A DNA stretch of 64,000 bases from Pantoea sp. At-9b (lineage in GTDB: Bacteria; Pseudomonadota; Gammaproteobacteria; Enterobacterales; Enterobacteriaceae). The notes under the pieces were generated by a model. It saw nothing but the letters and a program-made list of their open reading frames with translations. It did not search any database and was not told the origin of the DNA. Numbering within the stretch: position 1 is the first letter of the stretch; the number at the start of each line of letters is the position of its first letter. The stretch lies in the NCBI RefSeq assembly GCF_000175935.2, contig NC_014837.1:3348001-3412000 (forward strand). The letters run 5' to 3'. The translations under genes were made by a program, and so were the position numbers. Shown here piece after piece: positions 8,998-18,666 of the stretch.

Positions 8998-9090
8998 TGG
9001 CGGTGAGGCGGGGATTCGAACCCCGGATGCAGCTTTTGACCGCATACTCCCTTAGCAGGGGAGCGCCTTCAGCCTCTCGGCCACCTCACC
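8998..9090 (-). tRNA. serV: tRNA-Ser (anticodon GCT)
   Basis: 93 nt including encoded CCA, with the long variable arm of class II tRNAs. Acceptor stem GGTGAGG/CCTCACC, anticodon loop CTGCTAA reading AGC/AGU codons. First gene of the tRNA operon, as in E. coli. Confidence 0.98.
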
Positions 9091-9153
9091 TTACGCGTTC
9101 TTACGAACTGTGCTGCTGAACTTGTTTCTGCTCATCGGCACTGCGTGGCGCAC

Positions 9154-9181
9154 ATATTACTTTCCCGCACTTATAAGTCAA
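9154..9181 (-). promoter_or_regulatory. Sigma-70 promoter of the serV-arg tRNA operon
   Basis: On the minus strand TTGACT (9176-9181), 16-bp spacer and TAATAT (9154-9159) are followed by a GC-rich GTGCGCC discriminator typical of growth-rate and stringently controlled stable-RNA promoters. It lies 63 bp before tRNA-Ser. Confidence 0.8.
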
Positions 9182-9340
9182 ACAATTTTTCCCACTACAG
9201 GTTCGTTTGCACAAATGACAGACAATCCGCGCAATTTGCCGACAAAAAGAGTGATTAATCAACAGTAAAAGGGCGACACAGATAACAAAATGAGAAAGAA
9301 GAAAATGAGCGGGAAAGCAGAAAAGCAGGGGAAAAGCGGT

Positions 9341-9366
9341 AGCGCCTCGCCGCAAAGCGAGGCGCT
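9341..9366 (-). terminator. Terminator hairpin downstream of csrA
   Basis: AGCGCCTCGC (9341-9350) and GCGAGGCGCT (9357-9366) form a perfect 10-bp stem with a 6-nt loop, 8 bp after the csrA stop. The following minus-strand sequence (ACCGCTTTTCCCC) has only a short T-run. Confidence 0.75.
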
Positions 9367-9373
9367 GAATCCG

Positions 9374-9559
9374 TTAGTAACTCGTAGGCTGAGCTTTTTC
9401 TGCCTGGATGCGCTGATAGATCTCTTCGCGATGCACTGAAACCTCTTTAGGTGCATTGACGCCAATACGGACCTGGTTACCTTTAACTCCCAGCACCGTT
9501 ACAGTCACCTCATCGCCAATCATGAGGGTTTCACCAACTCGACGAGTTAGAATAAGCAT
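9374..9559 (-). CDS. csrA: Carbon storage regulator CsrA
   Basis: Homodimeric RNA-binding global regulator that binds GGA motifs in mRNA leaders, usually blocking translation; it represses glycogen synthesis and biofilm formation and supports motility. The 61 residues match E. coli CsrA through the RNA-binding faces: LILTRR at the N-terminus (Leu4) and [11 protein letters not shown] with Arg44. The ribosome-binding site (AAGGAGCAAAGAATG) contains a GGA motif and further GGA motifs lie in the leader, consistent with the known autoregulation. Its antagonist RNA csrB is at the other end of this window. Confidence 0.98.
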   Translation of the reverse strand: MLILTRRVGETLMIGDEVTVTVLGVKGNQVRIGVNAPKEVSVHREEIYQRIQAEKAQPTSY

Positions 9560-9750
9560 TCTTTGCTCCTTGAAAGATTAAAAGAGTCGGGCCTGTTCGG
9601 GTTCCCGGCCATATCCATCATATACTGCCGAACAATGTCTATGACAAATACACCATTGTGGTTTGCCACGCCAATACATTCTGCTGATAGTTAGTTTAGC
9701 CGAAATACACTGCCTCAACCTGACTTTGTCATTACCTGGTGCACATCGCG

Positions 9751-9783
9751 TTAAAAAGCGCCGGAACATCTGTTCCTGGCGCT
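9751..9783 (-). terminator. Terminator of alaS
   Basis: Stem AGCGCC-GGAACA/TGTTCC-GGCGCT (9757-9783, one bulged base) followed on the minus strand by TTTTTAA. It lies 25 bp after the alaS stop and separates alaS from csrA. Confidence 0.88.
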
Positions 9784-9808
9784 CTCCACGATGCTTAGTT
9801 TTATTTCG

Positions 9809-12436
9809 TTACAGTCGATTGCTAACCCAGTCCTGCACACCTGCAAGCGCACCGGCCAGCGCCTGCGGATTAGTACCACCCGCCTGTGCCATATCCGGAC
9901 GACCACCGCCTTTGCCACCGACCTGTGCAGCCAGCTCACCGACCAGTTCACCCGCCTTCACGCGGTCGGTCAAGTCTTTGGTTACCCCGGCAATCAGTGA
10001 CACTTTACCTTCCGCGACCGTTGCCAGCACGATAATGGCGGAACCGAGCTGATTTTTCAGATCGTCCATCATGGTACGCAGCATCTTCGGTTCGACGTTG
10101 CTCAGCTCACTCACCAGCAGCTTAGTACCTTTTACATCAATGGCTTTGCTACTCAGCGAGGCACTCTCTTGCGCCGCCTGCTGGTCACGCAATTGTTGCA
10201 GCTCTTTTTCCAGCGCACGCACGTGATCCACCAGACCACGCACTTTTTCATTCAGGTTGCTGCTGTTGGCTTTCACCAACTGCGCGATGTCGTGCAACTG
10301 ATGACTCTGCGCATTAACCTGTGCCAGCGCACCTTCACCGGTAACGGCTTCAATACGACGCACGCCTGCCGCAGTGCCTGACTCAGACTGAATGCGGAAC
10401 AGGCCAATATCACCGGTACGGGCCGCGTGAGTACCGCCACACAGCTCGGTTGAGAAATCACCCATGCTCAGCACGCGCACGCGCTGATCATATTTCTCGC
10501 CAAACAGCGCCATTGCGCCCTTCGCTTTGGCCGCTTCCAGGTCCATGATGTTGGTTTCAACCGCCAGATTACGACGAATCTGGGCGTTGACGATATCTTC
10601 AACCTGACGGATTTCCTGCGGTTTCATCGCTTCGAAATGCGAGAAGTCGAAACGCAAGTACTTGTCGTTTACCAGCGAACCTTTCTGCGCCACATGGTCA
10701 CCGAGTACCTGACGCAACGCGGCATGCAGCAGGTGCGTCGCGGAGTGGTTCAGGCGAATACGTGCGCGACGTTCTTCATCAACCTGAGCGTTCAGGCGGT
10801 CACCGACACGCAGTTGTCCCTGGGTAAGCTTACCGATATGACCAATCGCCTGACCATACTTCTGTGTATCCTGGACGCTAAATTCAGCATTATTCCCAGC
10901 CAGAACACCGGTATCCCCTACCTGCCCACCAGACTCACCGTAGAACGGGGTTTCATCCAGCACCACCACGGCGTCCTGACCTGCACTGACGTGGTCAACC
11001 TGTTGGCCATCAACAAACAGCGCCTGCACAGTGGAAGCCAATGCCAGCTGGTCATAGCCTTTAAACGCAGAGGCAGAGTCAATACGGATCACATTGTTGT
11101 AATCGGCACCAAAGCCGCTGGCTTCACGTGCACGCTGACGCTGCTGCTCCATCGCCACTTCGAAGCCTGCTTCGTCGATCTTCAGATCACGCTCACGGCA
11201 AACATCGGCTGTCAGATCGACAGGGAAGCCGAAAGTGTCATACAGACGGAAGACGGTTTCCCCATCAAGGGTATCGCCCTGCAATTTCGCCAATTCTTCA
11301 TCCAGCAATGCCAGACCACGCTCCAGCGTTTTCGCGAACTGCTCTTCTTCCGCTTTCAGCACGTTTTCTACCTGTGCCTGCTGACGTTGCAGATCTTCAC
11401 CCGCTGAACCCATCACTTCAATCAGCGGTGCAACCAGTTTGTAGAAGAAGGCATCTTTCGCACCGAGCATATTGCCGTGGCGTACCGCGCGACGAATGAT
11501 GCGACGCAGAACATAGCCACGGTTTTCATTCGAAGGAATCACACCATCCGCAATCAGGAAGGCGCAGGAACGGATATGGTCGGCAATAACGCGCAGCGAT
11601 TTATTGCTGAGGTCGGTCGCACCGGTCACGTCTGCCACTGACTTAATCAGTTTGGCAAACAGATCGATTTCGTAGTTGGAGTTCACGTGCTGCAACACCG
11701 CCGCAATACGCTCCAGCCCCATACCGGTATCCACGGAAGGTTTTGGCAGCGGTTGCATGGTACCGTCAGCCTGACGGTTAAACTGCATGAACACGATGTT
11801 CCAGATTTCAATATAACGATCGCCGTCTTCTTCCGGGCTGCCCGGCGGGCCACCCCAGATATGATCGCCATGGTCGAAGAAAATTTCGCTGCACGGACCG
11901 CAAGGACCGGTATCACCCATCTGCCAGAAGTTGTCAGAGGCGTAAGCGCTGCCTTTGTTATCACCGATGCGAATAATACGTTCGCGCGGAATACCAATGT
12001 CATTCGCCCAGATGTCATAGGCTTCATCGTCCGTTTCATAGACGGTGACCCAGAGACGATCTTTCGGCAGCTTAAACCACTGCTCACCCGTCAGCAGTTC
12101 CCAGGCGTAAGCAATCGCGTCTTTTTTGAAATAGTCGCCAAAGCTGAAGTTGCCCAACATTTCAAAGAAGGTGTGATGGCGTGCGGTGTAGCCCACGTTT
12201 TCGAGGTCGTTGTGCTTACCACCGGCACGCACACAACGCTGCGCCGTGGTCGCACGCGAGTAATCGCGCTTATCCTGACCGAGGAAAACGTCTTTAAACT
12301 GGTTCATCCCGGCATTGGTAAACAGCAGCGTCGGGTCGTTGTTCGGTACGAGGGAGCTGCTGGCTACAACCTGATGTCCCTTGCTATGAAAAAAGTCGAG
12401 AAACGCTTGACGGATCTCAGCAGTGCTCTTGCTCAT
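9809..12436 (-). CDS. alaS: Alanyl-tRNA synthetase
   Basis: Class II synthetase charging tRNA-Ala, with editing of serine and glycine. The 875-residue product (876 in E. coli) has the catalytic core (residues 1-about 440, with motif 1 DFFHSKGH, motif 2 region [36 protein letters not shown] seen in pieces), the editing domain with zinc-type ligands HSATHLLH and ELCGGTHA, and the C-terminal DHHA1 domain ending in a glycine-rich [13 protein letters not shown] segment. It is transcribed after recX, with the gap 12437-12572 as the likely promoter and leader. Confidence 0.98.
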   Translation of the reverse strand: MSKSTAEIRQAFLDFFHSKGHQVVASSSLVPNNDPTLLFTNAGMNQFKDVFLGQDKRDYSRATTAQRCVRAGGKHNDLENVGYTARHHTFFEMLGNFSFGDYFKKDAIAYAWELLTGEQWFKLPKDRLWVTVYETDDEAYDIWANDIGIPRERIIRIGDNKGSAYASDNFWQMGDTGPCGPCSEIFFDHGDHIWGGPPGSPEEDGDRYIEIWNIVFMQFNRQADGTMQPLPKPSVDTGMGLERIAAVLQHVNSNYEIDLFAKLIKSVADVTGATDLSNKSLRVIADHIRSCAFLIADGVIPSNENRGYVLRRIIRRAVRHGNMLGAKDAFFYKLVAPLIEVMGSAGEDLQRQQAQVENVLKAEEEQFAKTLERGLALLDEELAKLQGDTLDGETVFRLYDTFGFPVDLTADVCRERDLKIDEAGFEVAMEQQRQRAREASGFGADYNNVIRIDSASAFKGYDQLALASTVQALFVDGQQVDHVSAGQDAVVVLDETPFYGESGGQVGDTGVLAGNNAEFSVQDTQKYGQAIGHIGKLTQGQLRVGDRLNAQVDEERRARIRLNHSATHLLHAALRQVLGDHVAQKGSLVNDKYLRFDFSHFEAMKPQEIRQVEDIVNAQIRRNLAVETNIMDLEAAKAKGAMALFGEKYDQRVRVLSMGDFSTELCGGTHAARTGDIGLFRIQSESGTAAGVRRIEAVTGEGALAQVNAQSHQLHDIAQLVKANSSNLNEKVRGLVDHVRALEKELQQLRDQQAAQESASLSSKAIDVKGTKLLVSELSNVEPKMLRTMMDDLKNQLGSAIIVLATVAEGKVSLIAGVTKDLTDRVKAGELVGELAAQVGGKGGGRPDMAQAGGTNPQALAGALAGVQDWVSNRL

Positions 12437-12572
12437 AAATTTCCTGGAATCACGCTAACGAACGTTCCCTTTCGTCTGGCAAGCCGCATGCGCCCGACCC
12501 ACCGCTGACTGAGGAACAAAAAGTGGGAATAAGATAAATTTTCTTCAGTGGGAAGTAAAATCCCATCGCCTT

Positions 12573-13082
12573 TCAGTCATCAAAATTTCTGAAAATGGCT
12601 TGAATATCTTCCATCAGAAAGCCTTTTGTCATCAAAAAACGCTGCACCTTGCTCTTCCCTGCCCAATCTTGTGGCAGCGGATCGCCAAACTTGCGCGTTG
12701 CCAGTCCAGCGGCACAGGCCACCCAATTGACCTCGGTATCAAACAGCGCCTGGTCAATATCATCACGCGCAATGCCCTTTTGTTGCAGCTCCATGCGGAT
12801 ACGTTGCGGGCCATAGCCTTTGCGACTGCGGCTGAGGATAAAGCGTTCCGTGAAACGTTGATCGTTTAACCAACCGTTTTGTTGGCACCAATCGGCCACC
12901 TGCTCCAGCAGTTCATCCGGGATCGGCTCGACCGCTTCCTGCTTCATCCAGGCTGCGCGCTGATTGGAAAGTTGTAGTTTCCCTTTCAGCTCTGCACGGC
13001 TGTGGTCGCGCTGTGACAGGATGCGCATCGCACGATCCAGTAAACGGGAAAAAGTTGGCGCGGGTGTCGGTGATGATGACAT
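12573..13082 (-). CDS. recX: Regulatory protein RecX
   Basis: Inhibitor of RecA that caps growing RecA filaments and blocks strand exchange. The 169-residue product has the three-helix tandem repeats of the family; recognisable segments are FSRLLDRAMRILSQRDHS, FILSRSRKGYGPQRIRMEL and the FLMEDIQAIFRNFDD C-terminus, nearly the same as in E. coli (166 residues). The ATG at 13082 (MSSSPTPAP) was preferred over a longer frame that would read back through the recA terminator into recA. Expression is probably by read-through from the SOS-inducible recA promoter, limited by the terminator at 13150-13181. Confidence 0.94.
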   Translation of the reverse strand: MSSSPTPAPTFSRLLDRAMRILSQRDHSRAELKGKLQLSNQRAAWMKQEAVEPIPDELLEQVADWCQQNGWLNDQRFTERFILSRSRKGYGPQRIRMELQQKGIARDDIDQALFDTEVNWVACAAGLATRKFGDPLPQDWAGKSKVQRFLMTKGFLMEDIQAIFRNFDD

Positions 13083-13149
13083 ATGATCTACCTTGTTCAG
13101 ACAGTGGCGCAGGGTAAAGCAAGAATTCACAGAGGGAAAGTGCTGGCGG

Positions 13150-13181
13150 GGAAAAACAAAACGGGAGCAGTGTGCTCCCGT
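13150..13181 (-). terminator. Terminator between recA and recX
   Basis: ACGGGAGCA (13161-13169) and TGCTCCCGT (13173-13181) form a 9-bp stem with a 3-nt loop, followed on the minus strand by TTTTGTTTTT. As in E. coli, partial read-through would supply recX. Confidence 0.92.
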
Positions 13182-13188
13182 TGTGGTA

Positions 13189-14259
13189 TCAGAAATCTTC
13201 GTTGGTTTCGCTGGCTTCTTCGTAATCTTCCGCGGAAACATCCGCAGCACCCGCCGTCGCGGTGGCACCGGTCAGCAGCATGTCACGCAACTTCTGATCG
13301 ATTTCGTTGGCAATCGCCGGATTCTCTTTCAGGAAGTTGGTCGCATTCGCTTTACCCTGACCAATCTTGTCGCCGTTATAGCTATACCAGGCACCCGCTT
13401 TTTCAACCAGCTTGTGCTTCACACCGAGGTCGACCAGTTCGCCGAAGGTATTGATGCCTTCACCGTACATAATCTGGAACTCAGCCTGTTTGAACGGCGC
13501 TGCAACTTTGTTCTTCACCACTTTCACACGCGTTTCGCTACCGACGACCTCGTCACCTTCTTTAATGGCGCCGATACGACGGATATCAAGACGTACAGAA
13601 GCGTAGAATTTCAGTGCGTTACCACCGGTCGTGGTTTCCGGGTTACCAAACATCACACCAATCTTCATACGGATCTGGTTGATGAAAATCAGCAGCGTGT
13701 TGGACTGTTTCAGGTTACCCGCCAGCTTACGCATCGCCTGGCTCATCATACGTGCAGCCAGACCCATGTGGGAGTCGCCAATTTCGCCTTCAATTTCAGC
13801 TTTCGGCGTCAGAGCCGCGACGGAGTCAACAATGATGACGTCGACAGCACCAGAGCGCGCCAGCGCATCACAGATTTCCAGCGCCTGCTCACCGGTATCC
13901 GGCTGTGAACACAGCAGGTTATCGATATCCACACCCAGTTTTTTCGCGTAAACCGGGTCCAGCGCGTGCTCGGCGTCGATAAAGGCACAGGTTTTGCCTT
14001 TGCGCTGTGCTGCGGCAATCACCTGCAGGGTCAGCGTGGTTTTACCTGAAGATTCCGGGCCATAAATCTCAACGATACGCCCCATCGGCAGGCCACCCGC
14101 ACCTAACGCGATATCCAGTGACAGTGAACCGGTGGAGATGGTTTCAACGTCCATCGAGCGGTCTTCACCCAGGCGCATGATGGAGCCTTTACCAAATTGT
14201 TTCTCAATCTGGCCCAGCGCGGCAGCTAAAGCCTTCTGTTTGTTTTCGTCAATCGCCAT
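13189..14259 (-). CDS. recA: Recombinase RecA
   Basis: ATP-dependent strand-exchange protein of homologous recombination and co-protease for LexA cleavage in the SOS response. The 356 residues include Walker A GPESSGKT at 67-74, Walker B in [12 protein letters not shown] (about 137-148), the L2-region [17 protein letters not shown] and an acidic C-terminal tail ([13 protein letters not shown]). The ATG at 14259 ([10 protein letters not shown]) has TAGGAG upstream; two codons of in-frame extension are not supported. It has its own promoter overlapped by a LexA box. Confidence 0.99.
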   Translation of the reverse strand: MAIDENKQKALAAALGQIEKQFGKGSIMRLGEDRSMDVETISTGSLSLDIALGAGGLPMGRIVEIYGPESSGKTTLTLQVIAAAQRKGKTCAFIDAEHALDPVYAKKLGVDIDNLLCSQPDTGEQALEICDALARSGAVDVIIVDSVAALTPKAEIEGEIGDSHMGLAARMMSQAMRKLAGNLKQSNTLLIFINQIRMKIGVMFGNPETTTGGNALKFYASVRLDIRRIGAIKEGDEVVGSETRVKVVKNKVAAPFKQAEFQIMYGEGINTFGELVDLGVKHKLVEKAGAWYSYNGDKIGQGKANATNFLKENPAIANEIDQKLRDMLLTGATATAGAADVSAEDYEEASETNEDF

Positions 14260-14325
14260 TTCCACTCCTAATCATGCCGGGTAAGCGGGCATCTCTGTAT
14301 GCCAGCTCGCGTTCTGTTGCCGGTA

Positions 14326-14353
14326 ATTATACTGTACAGTCATACAGTATCAA
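14326..14353 (-). promoter_or_regulatory. recA promoter
   Basis: On the minus strand TTGATA (14348-14353), 16-bp spacer and a perfect TATAAT (14326-14331). The -35 hexamer lies only 2 bp from the pncC stop codon. The LexA box covers the spacer. Confidence 0.88.
14330..14349. promoter_or_regulatory. LexA (SOS) box of recA
   Basis: TACTGTACAGTCATACAGTA fits the CTG-N10-CAG consensus with the extended TACTGTA...ATACAGTA arms of the E. coli recA operator. It overlaps both promoter hexamers, so bound LexA would block RNA polymerase. Confidence 0.95.
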
Positions 14354-14355
14354 GT

Positions 14356-14850
14356 TTAATTTGTCAGAAATTCATCATGCAGCGTTTGTAACGCCCAGGC
14401 GACGGATTGACGACGCACAGCATCACGGTCGCCATCAAAGCGCTGACACTGTGCTATTACGCGTCCTTCCGGCCCGGCAAAGCCAAACCAGACGGTACCA
14501 ACCGGCTTCTCCGGCGTTCCGCCATCCGGCCCGGCAATGCCGCTGACGGCAATGGCATACTGCGCCGCCGCTTCTTTACACGCCCCCACAGCCATCTCGC
14601 GCACGGTCTGTTCGCTCACCGCACCAAACTGCGCCAGCGTGCTGGTCTGCACACCGACCATCTGCTGTTTGGCCTCATTGCTGTAAGTGACGAAACTGCG
14701 TTCAAACCAGGCTGAACTGCCGCTGATATCGGTAAACACTTTTGCAATCCAGCCACCCGTACAGGATTCGGCCGCAGTAATGGTTGCCTTGCGTATTTTC
14801 AGCTGCTCGCCAATACGACGACTCAACTGTTGTAACTGTTCATCGTTCAT
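14356..14850 (-). CDS. pncC: Nicotinamide-nucleotide amidase PncC (CinA C-terminal family)
   Basis: Deamidates NMN to NaMN in the pyridine nucleotide cycle, salvaging NMN released by DNA ligase. The 164-residue single-domain protein aligns with E. coli PncC (formerly YgaD): AAESCTGGW with the nucleophilic serine near residue 29, SGIAGPDGGTPEKPVGTVWFGF in two stretches and DRDAVRRQSV. It sits just upstream of recA on the same strand, a conserved pairing, but recA has its own promoter between the two genes. Confidence 0.93.
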   Translation of the reverse strand: MNDEQLQQLSRRIGEQLKIRKATITAAESCTGGWIAKVFTDISGSSAWFERSFVTYSNEAKQQMVGVQTSTLAQFGAVSEQTVREMAVGACKEAAAQYAIAVSGIAGPDGGTPEKPVGTVWFGFAGPEGRVIAQCQRFDGDRDAVRRQSVAWALQTLHDEFLTN

Positions 14851-14950
14851 CGCCTTCTCCTTGTCTGGCGCTCACGTTAACAGGAAATGGTGCGGCGGAG
14901 GACGCTTTTCAACCCCAATATTGCGTTTTGCGCGCGGGGTTCCAGCAGCG

Positions 14951-15727
14951 TTAGCGGGTTTTCATCGCCACCATAAAAAGACGCGGGAAAGCCAGCAAAA
15001 CCTTGCCGTTGCTGCGGGTCGGATAAGCAGGAATTAACGCCTGATGATACTCCGCTAAAAAGGCGTGTTGCTGGCTATCATCCAGGCCGGCGAGGAAAGG
15101 ACGCAATCCTGTAGCGCGTAGCCAGGTAATAATGGCCTGAGCATCAGACATCACGTGGTAATAGGTGGTACGCCAGATATCTACCTCACAGCCCGCGTCA
15201 CTCAGCAAATCATAATACTGCTCGGTGGTCAGTAAGCGTTTACGATCGGCAGCCTGGGGCGAAATATGTGCTCGCCAACGTTCGCCGGCGGCGACGTCAC
15301 GCATCAGACGATGGGAAGGTTCTTCAAGATTATCGGGCATCTGAATCGCCAGGGAGCCGCCGATATCAAGTTGGCTAACCAGATGCGGCAACAACGCCTG
15401 ATGATCGCCCAGCCATTGCAGTGATGCATTGGCGTAAATCACCTGCTGCGGCTGTTCTGCCTGCCAGTAACGAATATCAGCCTGCGCAAAACGGCAACCC
15501 GGCAGACGCTCACGCGCCTGTACCAGCATCGCCTCTGAACTGTCGATGCCGGTGACGAGCGCGTCCGGCCAGGCCTGCACCAGTAATTCCGTACTGTTGC
15601 CCGGTCCGCAGCCTAAATCCGTGGCATAGCGTACATCCGGGGTGGCGATCCGCGTCAGTAACTCGCGTGCCGGGCGCGTCCTTTCTGATTCAAACTGCCG
15701 ATACAGCTGTGGATTCCAGTCTTGCAT
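14951..15727 (-). CDS. tam: Trans-aconitate 2-methyltransferase
   Basis: SAM-dependent methyltransferase that methylates trans-aconitate, a spontaneous isomer of cis-aconitate that inhibits aconitase. The 258-residue protein matches E. coli Tam: DWNPQLY at the N-terminus, SAM motif I DLGCGPGNST at 37-46, TGIDSSEAML, YANASLQWLGDH, IQMPDNLEEPSH and DIWRTTYYHVMSDAQAII. It is not next to recA in E. coli, so this is a local insertion relative to that genome. It is divergent from the DapA-family gene, with a 166-bp shared upstream region. Confidence 0.93.
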   Translation of the reverse strand: MQDWNPQLYRQFESERTRPARELLTRIATPDVRYATDLGCGPGNSTELLVQAWPDALVTGIDSSEAMLVQARERLPGCRFAQADIRYWQAEQPQQVIYANASLQWLGDHQALLPHLVSQLDIGGSLAIQMPDNLEEPSHRLMRDVAAGERWRAHISPQAADRKRLLTTEQYYDLLSDAGCEVDIWRTTYYHVMSDAQAIITWLRATGLRPFLAGLDDSQQHAFLAEYHQALIPAYPTRSNGKVLLAFPRLFMVAMKTR

Positions 15728-15893
15728 TTGAACACTCCTGTTTTACCCGAAGAGCAAAACACTACCCGCTTTTGCCACTTTCGGGGGAGGAAAAGTGCGT
15801 TACTTCACCTTTTTAACCTTCAGGCACTGGTCAGTCATCACGAAGGATATTAAGTTAAAACGACGTTTCATTTTTAACGACAAGGAGTTCGCT

Positions 15894-16781
15894 ATGGCAA
15901 CACAACCCGCACTGGCTGGCGTCTGGTGTCCGTCAGTAACCCCTTTTGATAACCAGGATAAGGTGGATATTGACGCCCTTGGTCGCCATTTCTCCCGGCT
16001 CAACACGTCAGGAATTGATACAATTTTGTTAATGGGAAGTATTGGCGAATTTGCCTCGCTGACCCAACAAGAACGACTGCACTTACTACGCGAAGCACGC
16101 CAGCTCTCACCTTTGACGATGGTCGCTAACGTGTCCAGCACCTGCGTCGCGGATATGCTGCAACTGGCTGAAGCCGCATGGCAACATGGTTTCGATGCCG
16201 TAATGGTGCTGCCACCTTATTACTACGGGCAAACCCGGCAGCAGCTTCTGCGTTATTTCAAAGCGCTGGACTCGCAATTAGGCGGCAAGTGGTTTGCCTA
16301 TAATTTCCCGGCGCGCACCGGCTGCGATTTAACGCCGTCCCTGATCGCTGAACTGGCGGCCGAACTGCCCAATTTTATCGGGATTAAAGACACGACCGAT
16401 TGCCTGTCACACAATCGTGCGCTAATTGAGGAAACAAAAAAAGTTCGCAGCGATTTTGCGGTGTTGTCAGGATATGACGAGTATCTGCTGCCCAATTTGC
16501 TGGCAGGCGGTGCGGGGGCGATCTCTGGCTTGAATAATATTGTGCCTGAGCTGTTTGCCCAGGCGATGCAGGCATGGCGGGCGGGCGATTTGCGCCAGTT
16601 GACCACCATTCAGCAACGTATCGGTCAGCTCATGGCGATCTATACCATTGGTGATGATTTTGTCACGACCATCAAAACCGCCGTTGCCCGCCGTTTTGCA
16701 TCCATGACGACCCGCTCACGCAACTATGGCGGTGAATTAAGCACCACACAGTGTGCTGAAATTGAACGGCTACTGGGATGA
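15894..16781 (+). CDS. Dihydrodipicolinate synthase/N-acetylneuraminate lyase family protein, substrate unknown
   Basis: A class I (Schiff-base) aldolase of the DapA/NanA superfamily, 295 residues. The fold's active-site residues are visible: YNFP with Tyr136, and the Schiff-base Lys165 in FIGIKDTTD. The usual GTTGE loop reads GSIGEF (48-53). The C-terminal half (SGYDEYLLPNLLAGGAGAISGLNNIVPELF) resembles E. coli YagE and YjhH, 2-keto-3-deoxygluconate aldolases, more than DapA. The ATG at 15894 has AAGGAG upstream; a longer frame from 15795 lacks a family match. No transporter or dehydratase neighbours suggest the substrate, so the role stays open. Confidence 0.8.
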   Translation: MATQPALAGVWCPSVTPFDNQDKVDIDALGRHFSRLNTSGIDTILLMGSIGEFASLTQQERLHLLREARQLSPLTMVANVSSTCVADMLQLAEAAWQHGFDAVMVLPPYYYGQTRQQLLRYFKALDSQLGGKWFAYNFPARTGCDLTPSLIAELAAELPNFIGIKDTTDCLSHNRALIEETKKVRSDFAVLSGYDEYLLPNLLAGGAGAISGLNNIVPELFAQAMQAWRAGDLRQLTTIQQRIGQLMAIYTIGDDFVTTIKTAVARRFASMTTRSRNYGGELSTTQCAEIERLLG

Positions 16782-16789
16782 CAGCAACA

Positions 16790-16810
16790 CGGACGGCGCA
16801 ACGCCGTCCG
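16790..16810. terminator. Hairpin between convergent DapA-family gene and yjdM
   Basis: CGGACGGCG (16790-16798) pairs with CGCCGTCCG (16802-16810) around a 3-nt loop, between two convergent stop codons. T-runs are weak on both sides, so it is a probable bidirectional terminator. Confidence 0.6.
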
Positions 16811-16814
16811 ATCA

Positions 16815-17153
16815 TCAGTTCTTTTTCACAAATTCCGATTTGAGCTTCATCGGCCCAAAGCCATCGATTTTACAATCGATATTGTGATCACCTTCGACCA
16901 GACGAATGCTTTTAACTTTCGTGCCGATTTTCAGGGTTGAGGAGCTACCTTTGACTTTCAGATCTTTGATAACGGTAACGCTATCGCCATCCACCAGCAG
17001 ATTGCCATTCGCATCACGTACCACAAGGCCATCGCCTGCCGCATCATCAGCCGCCAGCGACCAGATATGCCCGCAAGATGGGCAGTTCAGCTTTTCGCCA
17101 TCCTGCCAGGTATAGTCAGCATGGCATTCAGGACAGGCCGGTAAGGTATTCAT
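16815..17153 (-). CDS. yjdM: Zinc-ribbon protein YjdM (PhnA family)
   Basis: A 112-residue protein of the YjdM/PhnA family. The N-terminus has a four-cysteine zinc ribbon (CPEC at 7-10 and CPSC at 24-27), followed by an SH3-like C-terminal domain with [26 protein letters not shown] and [13 protein letters not shown]. Despite the historical PhnA name it is not a phosphonoacetate hydrolase and its function in enterobacteria is not known. It stands alone, convergent with the lyase gene. Confidence 0.9.
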   Translation of the reverse strand: MNTLPACPECHADYTWQDGEKLNCPSCGHIWSLAADDAAGDGLVVRDANGNLLVDGDSVTVIKDLKVKGSSSTLKIGTKVKSIRLVEGDHNIDCKIDGFGPMKLKSEFVKKN

Positions 17154-17239
17154 AAGCGCTCCTCAGAGAAAAGGTCGCGGCAAAGATGGCGCCGCAAAAG
17201 GGGCGTCATCTTATCTCCTTACTAACTGTAAGGACAGCA

Positions 17240-18322
17240 TTAAAATATCGCGCCCTGCCGCGCTTTGCTGACAGCCTCACCCAACTGCCACACCGCCATG
17301 GCATAATGCGTGCTGTGATTGTAGCGGGTTATCACGTAGAAATTGGGTAGCCCGTACCAGTATTGGTAACTCGTGCCGAGATCAAGGCGCAGCAAACTGG
17401 CCTGTTGGTTACCGTCAAGTGATCCCTGTGGCGTCAACCCACTCGCCGCCAGCGTGCTGACCGGATAGAGGGTTTTAAAGCCATTTTCCAGCGCCGGTGC
17501 CTGACCACTGGCCGGTACGGCAACCGTCTCACCGGCACGCCAGCCATGTGCTTTGAAGTAATTGGCGACGCTGCCGATGGCATCAACCGGGTCCCACAGA
17601 TTGATGTGCCCATCACCGTTGAAATCGACCGCATATTGTTTATACGAAGAAGGCATAAACTGACCATAGCCCATCGCCCCGGCAAAGGAGCCACGCAGAT
17701 CCAGCGGGTCATCCTGTTCCGTGCGCGCCATCAGCAGGAAGGTTTCCAGCTCACTGCTAAAGTAGGCGGCACGCCGTGGGTAGCTAAAGGAGAGGGTTGC
17801 CAGTGCATCGAGTAAACGGGTTTTACCCATCACCCGACCCCAGCGCGTTTCGACGCCAATGATGCCCACAATGATTTCCGGTGGCACACCATACACTTGC
17901 TGGGCACGTTGCAGCGCATCCTGGTATTGATTCCAGAAAGCAACGCCGTTTTGCACGTTATCCGGGGTGATGAATTTATTACGATAACGAATCCAGGCAC
18001 CGTTAGGACCGGTGGGGGGCGTGTAACTCGGTGCCTGTTGATCCATCAGACGCAGCACATAATCCAGTCGTTTCGCCTGACCAAGCACCGCATGCAATTG
18101 TTGGCGGTCGAAGCCATGCTTAGCCACCATCTCGTCAATAAACTTTTCAGCGGCGGGATTACCGGCAAAGTCACCAAACATCGTCGGGTTAGCATGGGAG
18201 GCATCGAGTAAAAAGCCCCCCTGCGGAGCAGAAGCAACAGCGGGCTGCTGGGCGGTGTGGGGCTTGCTGCTACAGGCAGCAAGCAGAGCAATAAGCGGGA
18301 GAAGAGCAACCTTAAAACGCAT
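17240..18322 (-). CDS. mltB: Membrane-bound lytic murein transglycosylase B
   Basis: Outer-membrane lipoprotein that cleaves peptidoglycan glycan strands with formation of 1,6-anhydromuramic acid. The 360 residues begin with a lipoprotein signal ending in a LLAAC lipobox (lipidated Cys17). The family-3 transglycosylase domain carries the catalytic Glu158 in GVETRWGR, plus AGAMGYGQFMPSSY and an EF-hand-like DFNGDGHINLWD segment as in E. coli MltB. It is divergent from mutS across a 344-bp gap. Confidence 0.96.
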   Translation of the reverse strand: MRFKVALLPLIALLAACSSKPHTAQQPAVASAPQGGFLLDASHANPTMFGDFAGNPAAEKFIDEMVAKHGFDRQQLHAVLGQAKRLDYVLRLMDQQAPSYTPPTGPNGAWIRYRNKFITPDNVQNGVAFWNQYQDALQRAQQVYGVPPEIIVGIIGVETRWGRVMGKTRLLDALATLSFSYPRRAAYFSSELETFLLMARTEQDDPLDLRGSFAGAMGYGQFMPSSYKQYAVDFNGDGHINLWDPVDAIGSVANYFKAHGWRAGETVAVPASGQAPALENGFKTLYPVSTLAASGLTPQGSLDGNQQASLLRLDLGTSYQYWYGLPNFYVITRYNHSTHYAMAVWQLGEAVSKARQGAIF

Positions 18323-18666
18323 CGGATATCCATAAACCAGATGAAACTAAAGCACACATATTAATCGTTCAGATACCCGACTTACAGGGCAATATCTTAA
18401 ATTTTCGTCAGTTATCTCTGCCATCGTGCTGACAGACAAAATTTGCGACCCATCTCCACACTTTACCATTTTCCCGTTTTTTTATTTTTTCCTGACACAG
18501 CAATTTGTTATGGTCGGCAACCGAAAAGCCAGCGGGCGGATGAAGGAGAGAGCGTAAAAATGGTAACATCCCCTCTTTCGTTATTGCCCAGTGTGATAAC
18601 GACATCTTCCCCTGCGGCGACAACGTGTCGCAGGTCATCAAAAAGTAAATACAAAGTGAGAAAGAG
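18323..18666. other. Intergenic region between divergent mltB and mutS
   Basis: 344 bp with no plausible gene. AT-rich in the middle (a run TTTTTTATTTTTT near 18478-18492). It must hold the promoters of both genes, but I cannot single out convincing hexamers. Confidence 0.5.

Noticed and set aside
8817..9119. 100-codon plus-strand frame over tRNA-Arg and tRNA-Ser
   Set aside because: Antisense to two tRNA genes; no independent coding evidence.
10637..11407. 256-codon plus-strand frame
   Set aside because: Lies antisense inside alaS, which is complete and conserved; composition shadow of the real gene.
13083..13268. N-terminal extension of recX
   Set aside because: Reads through the recA terminator and into the recA coding region; no homology in RecX.
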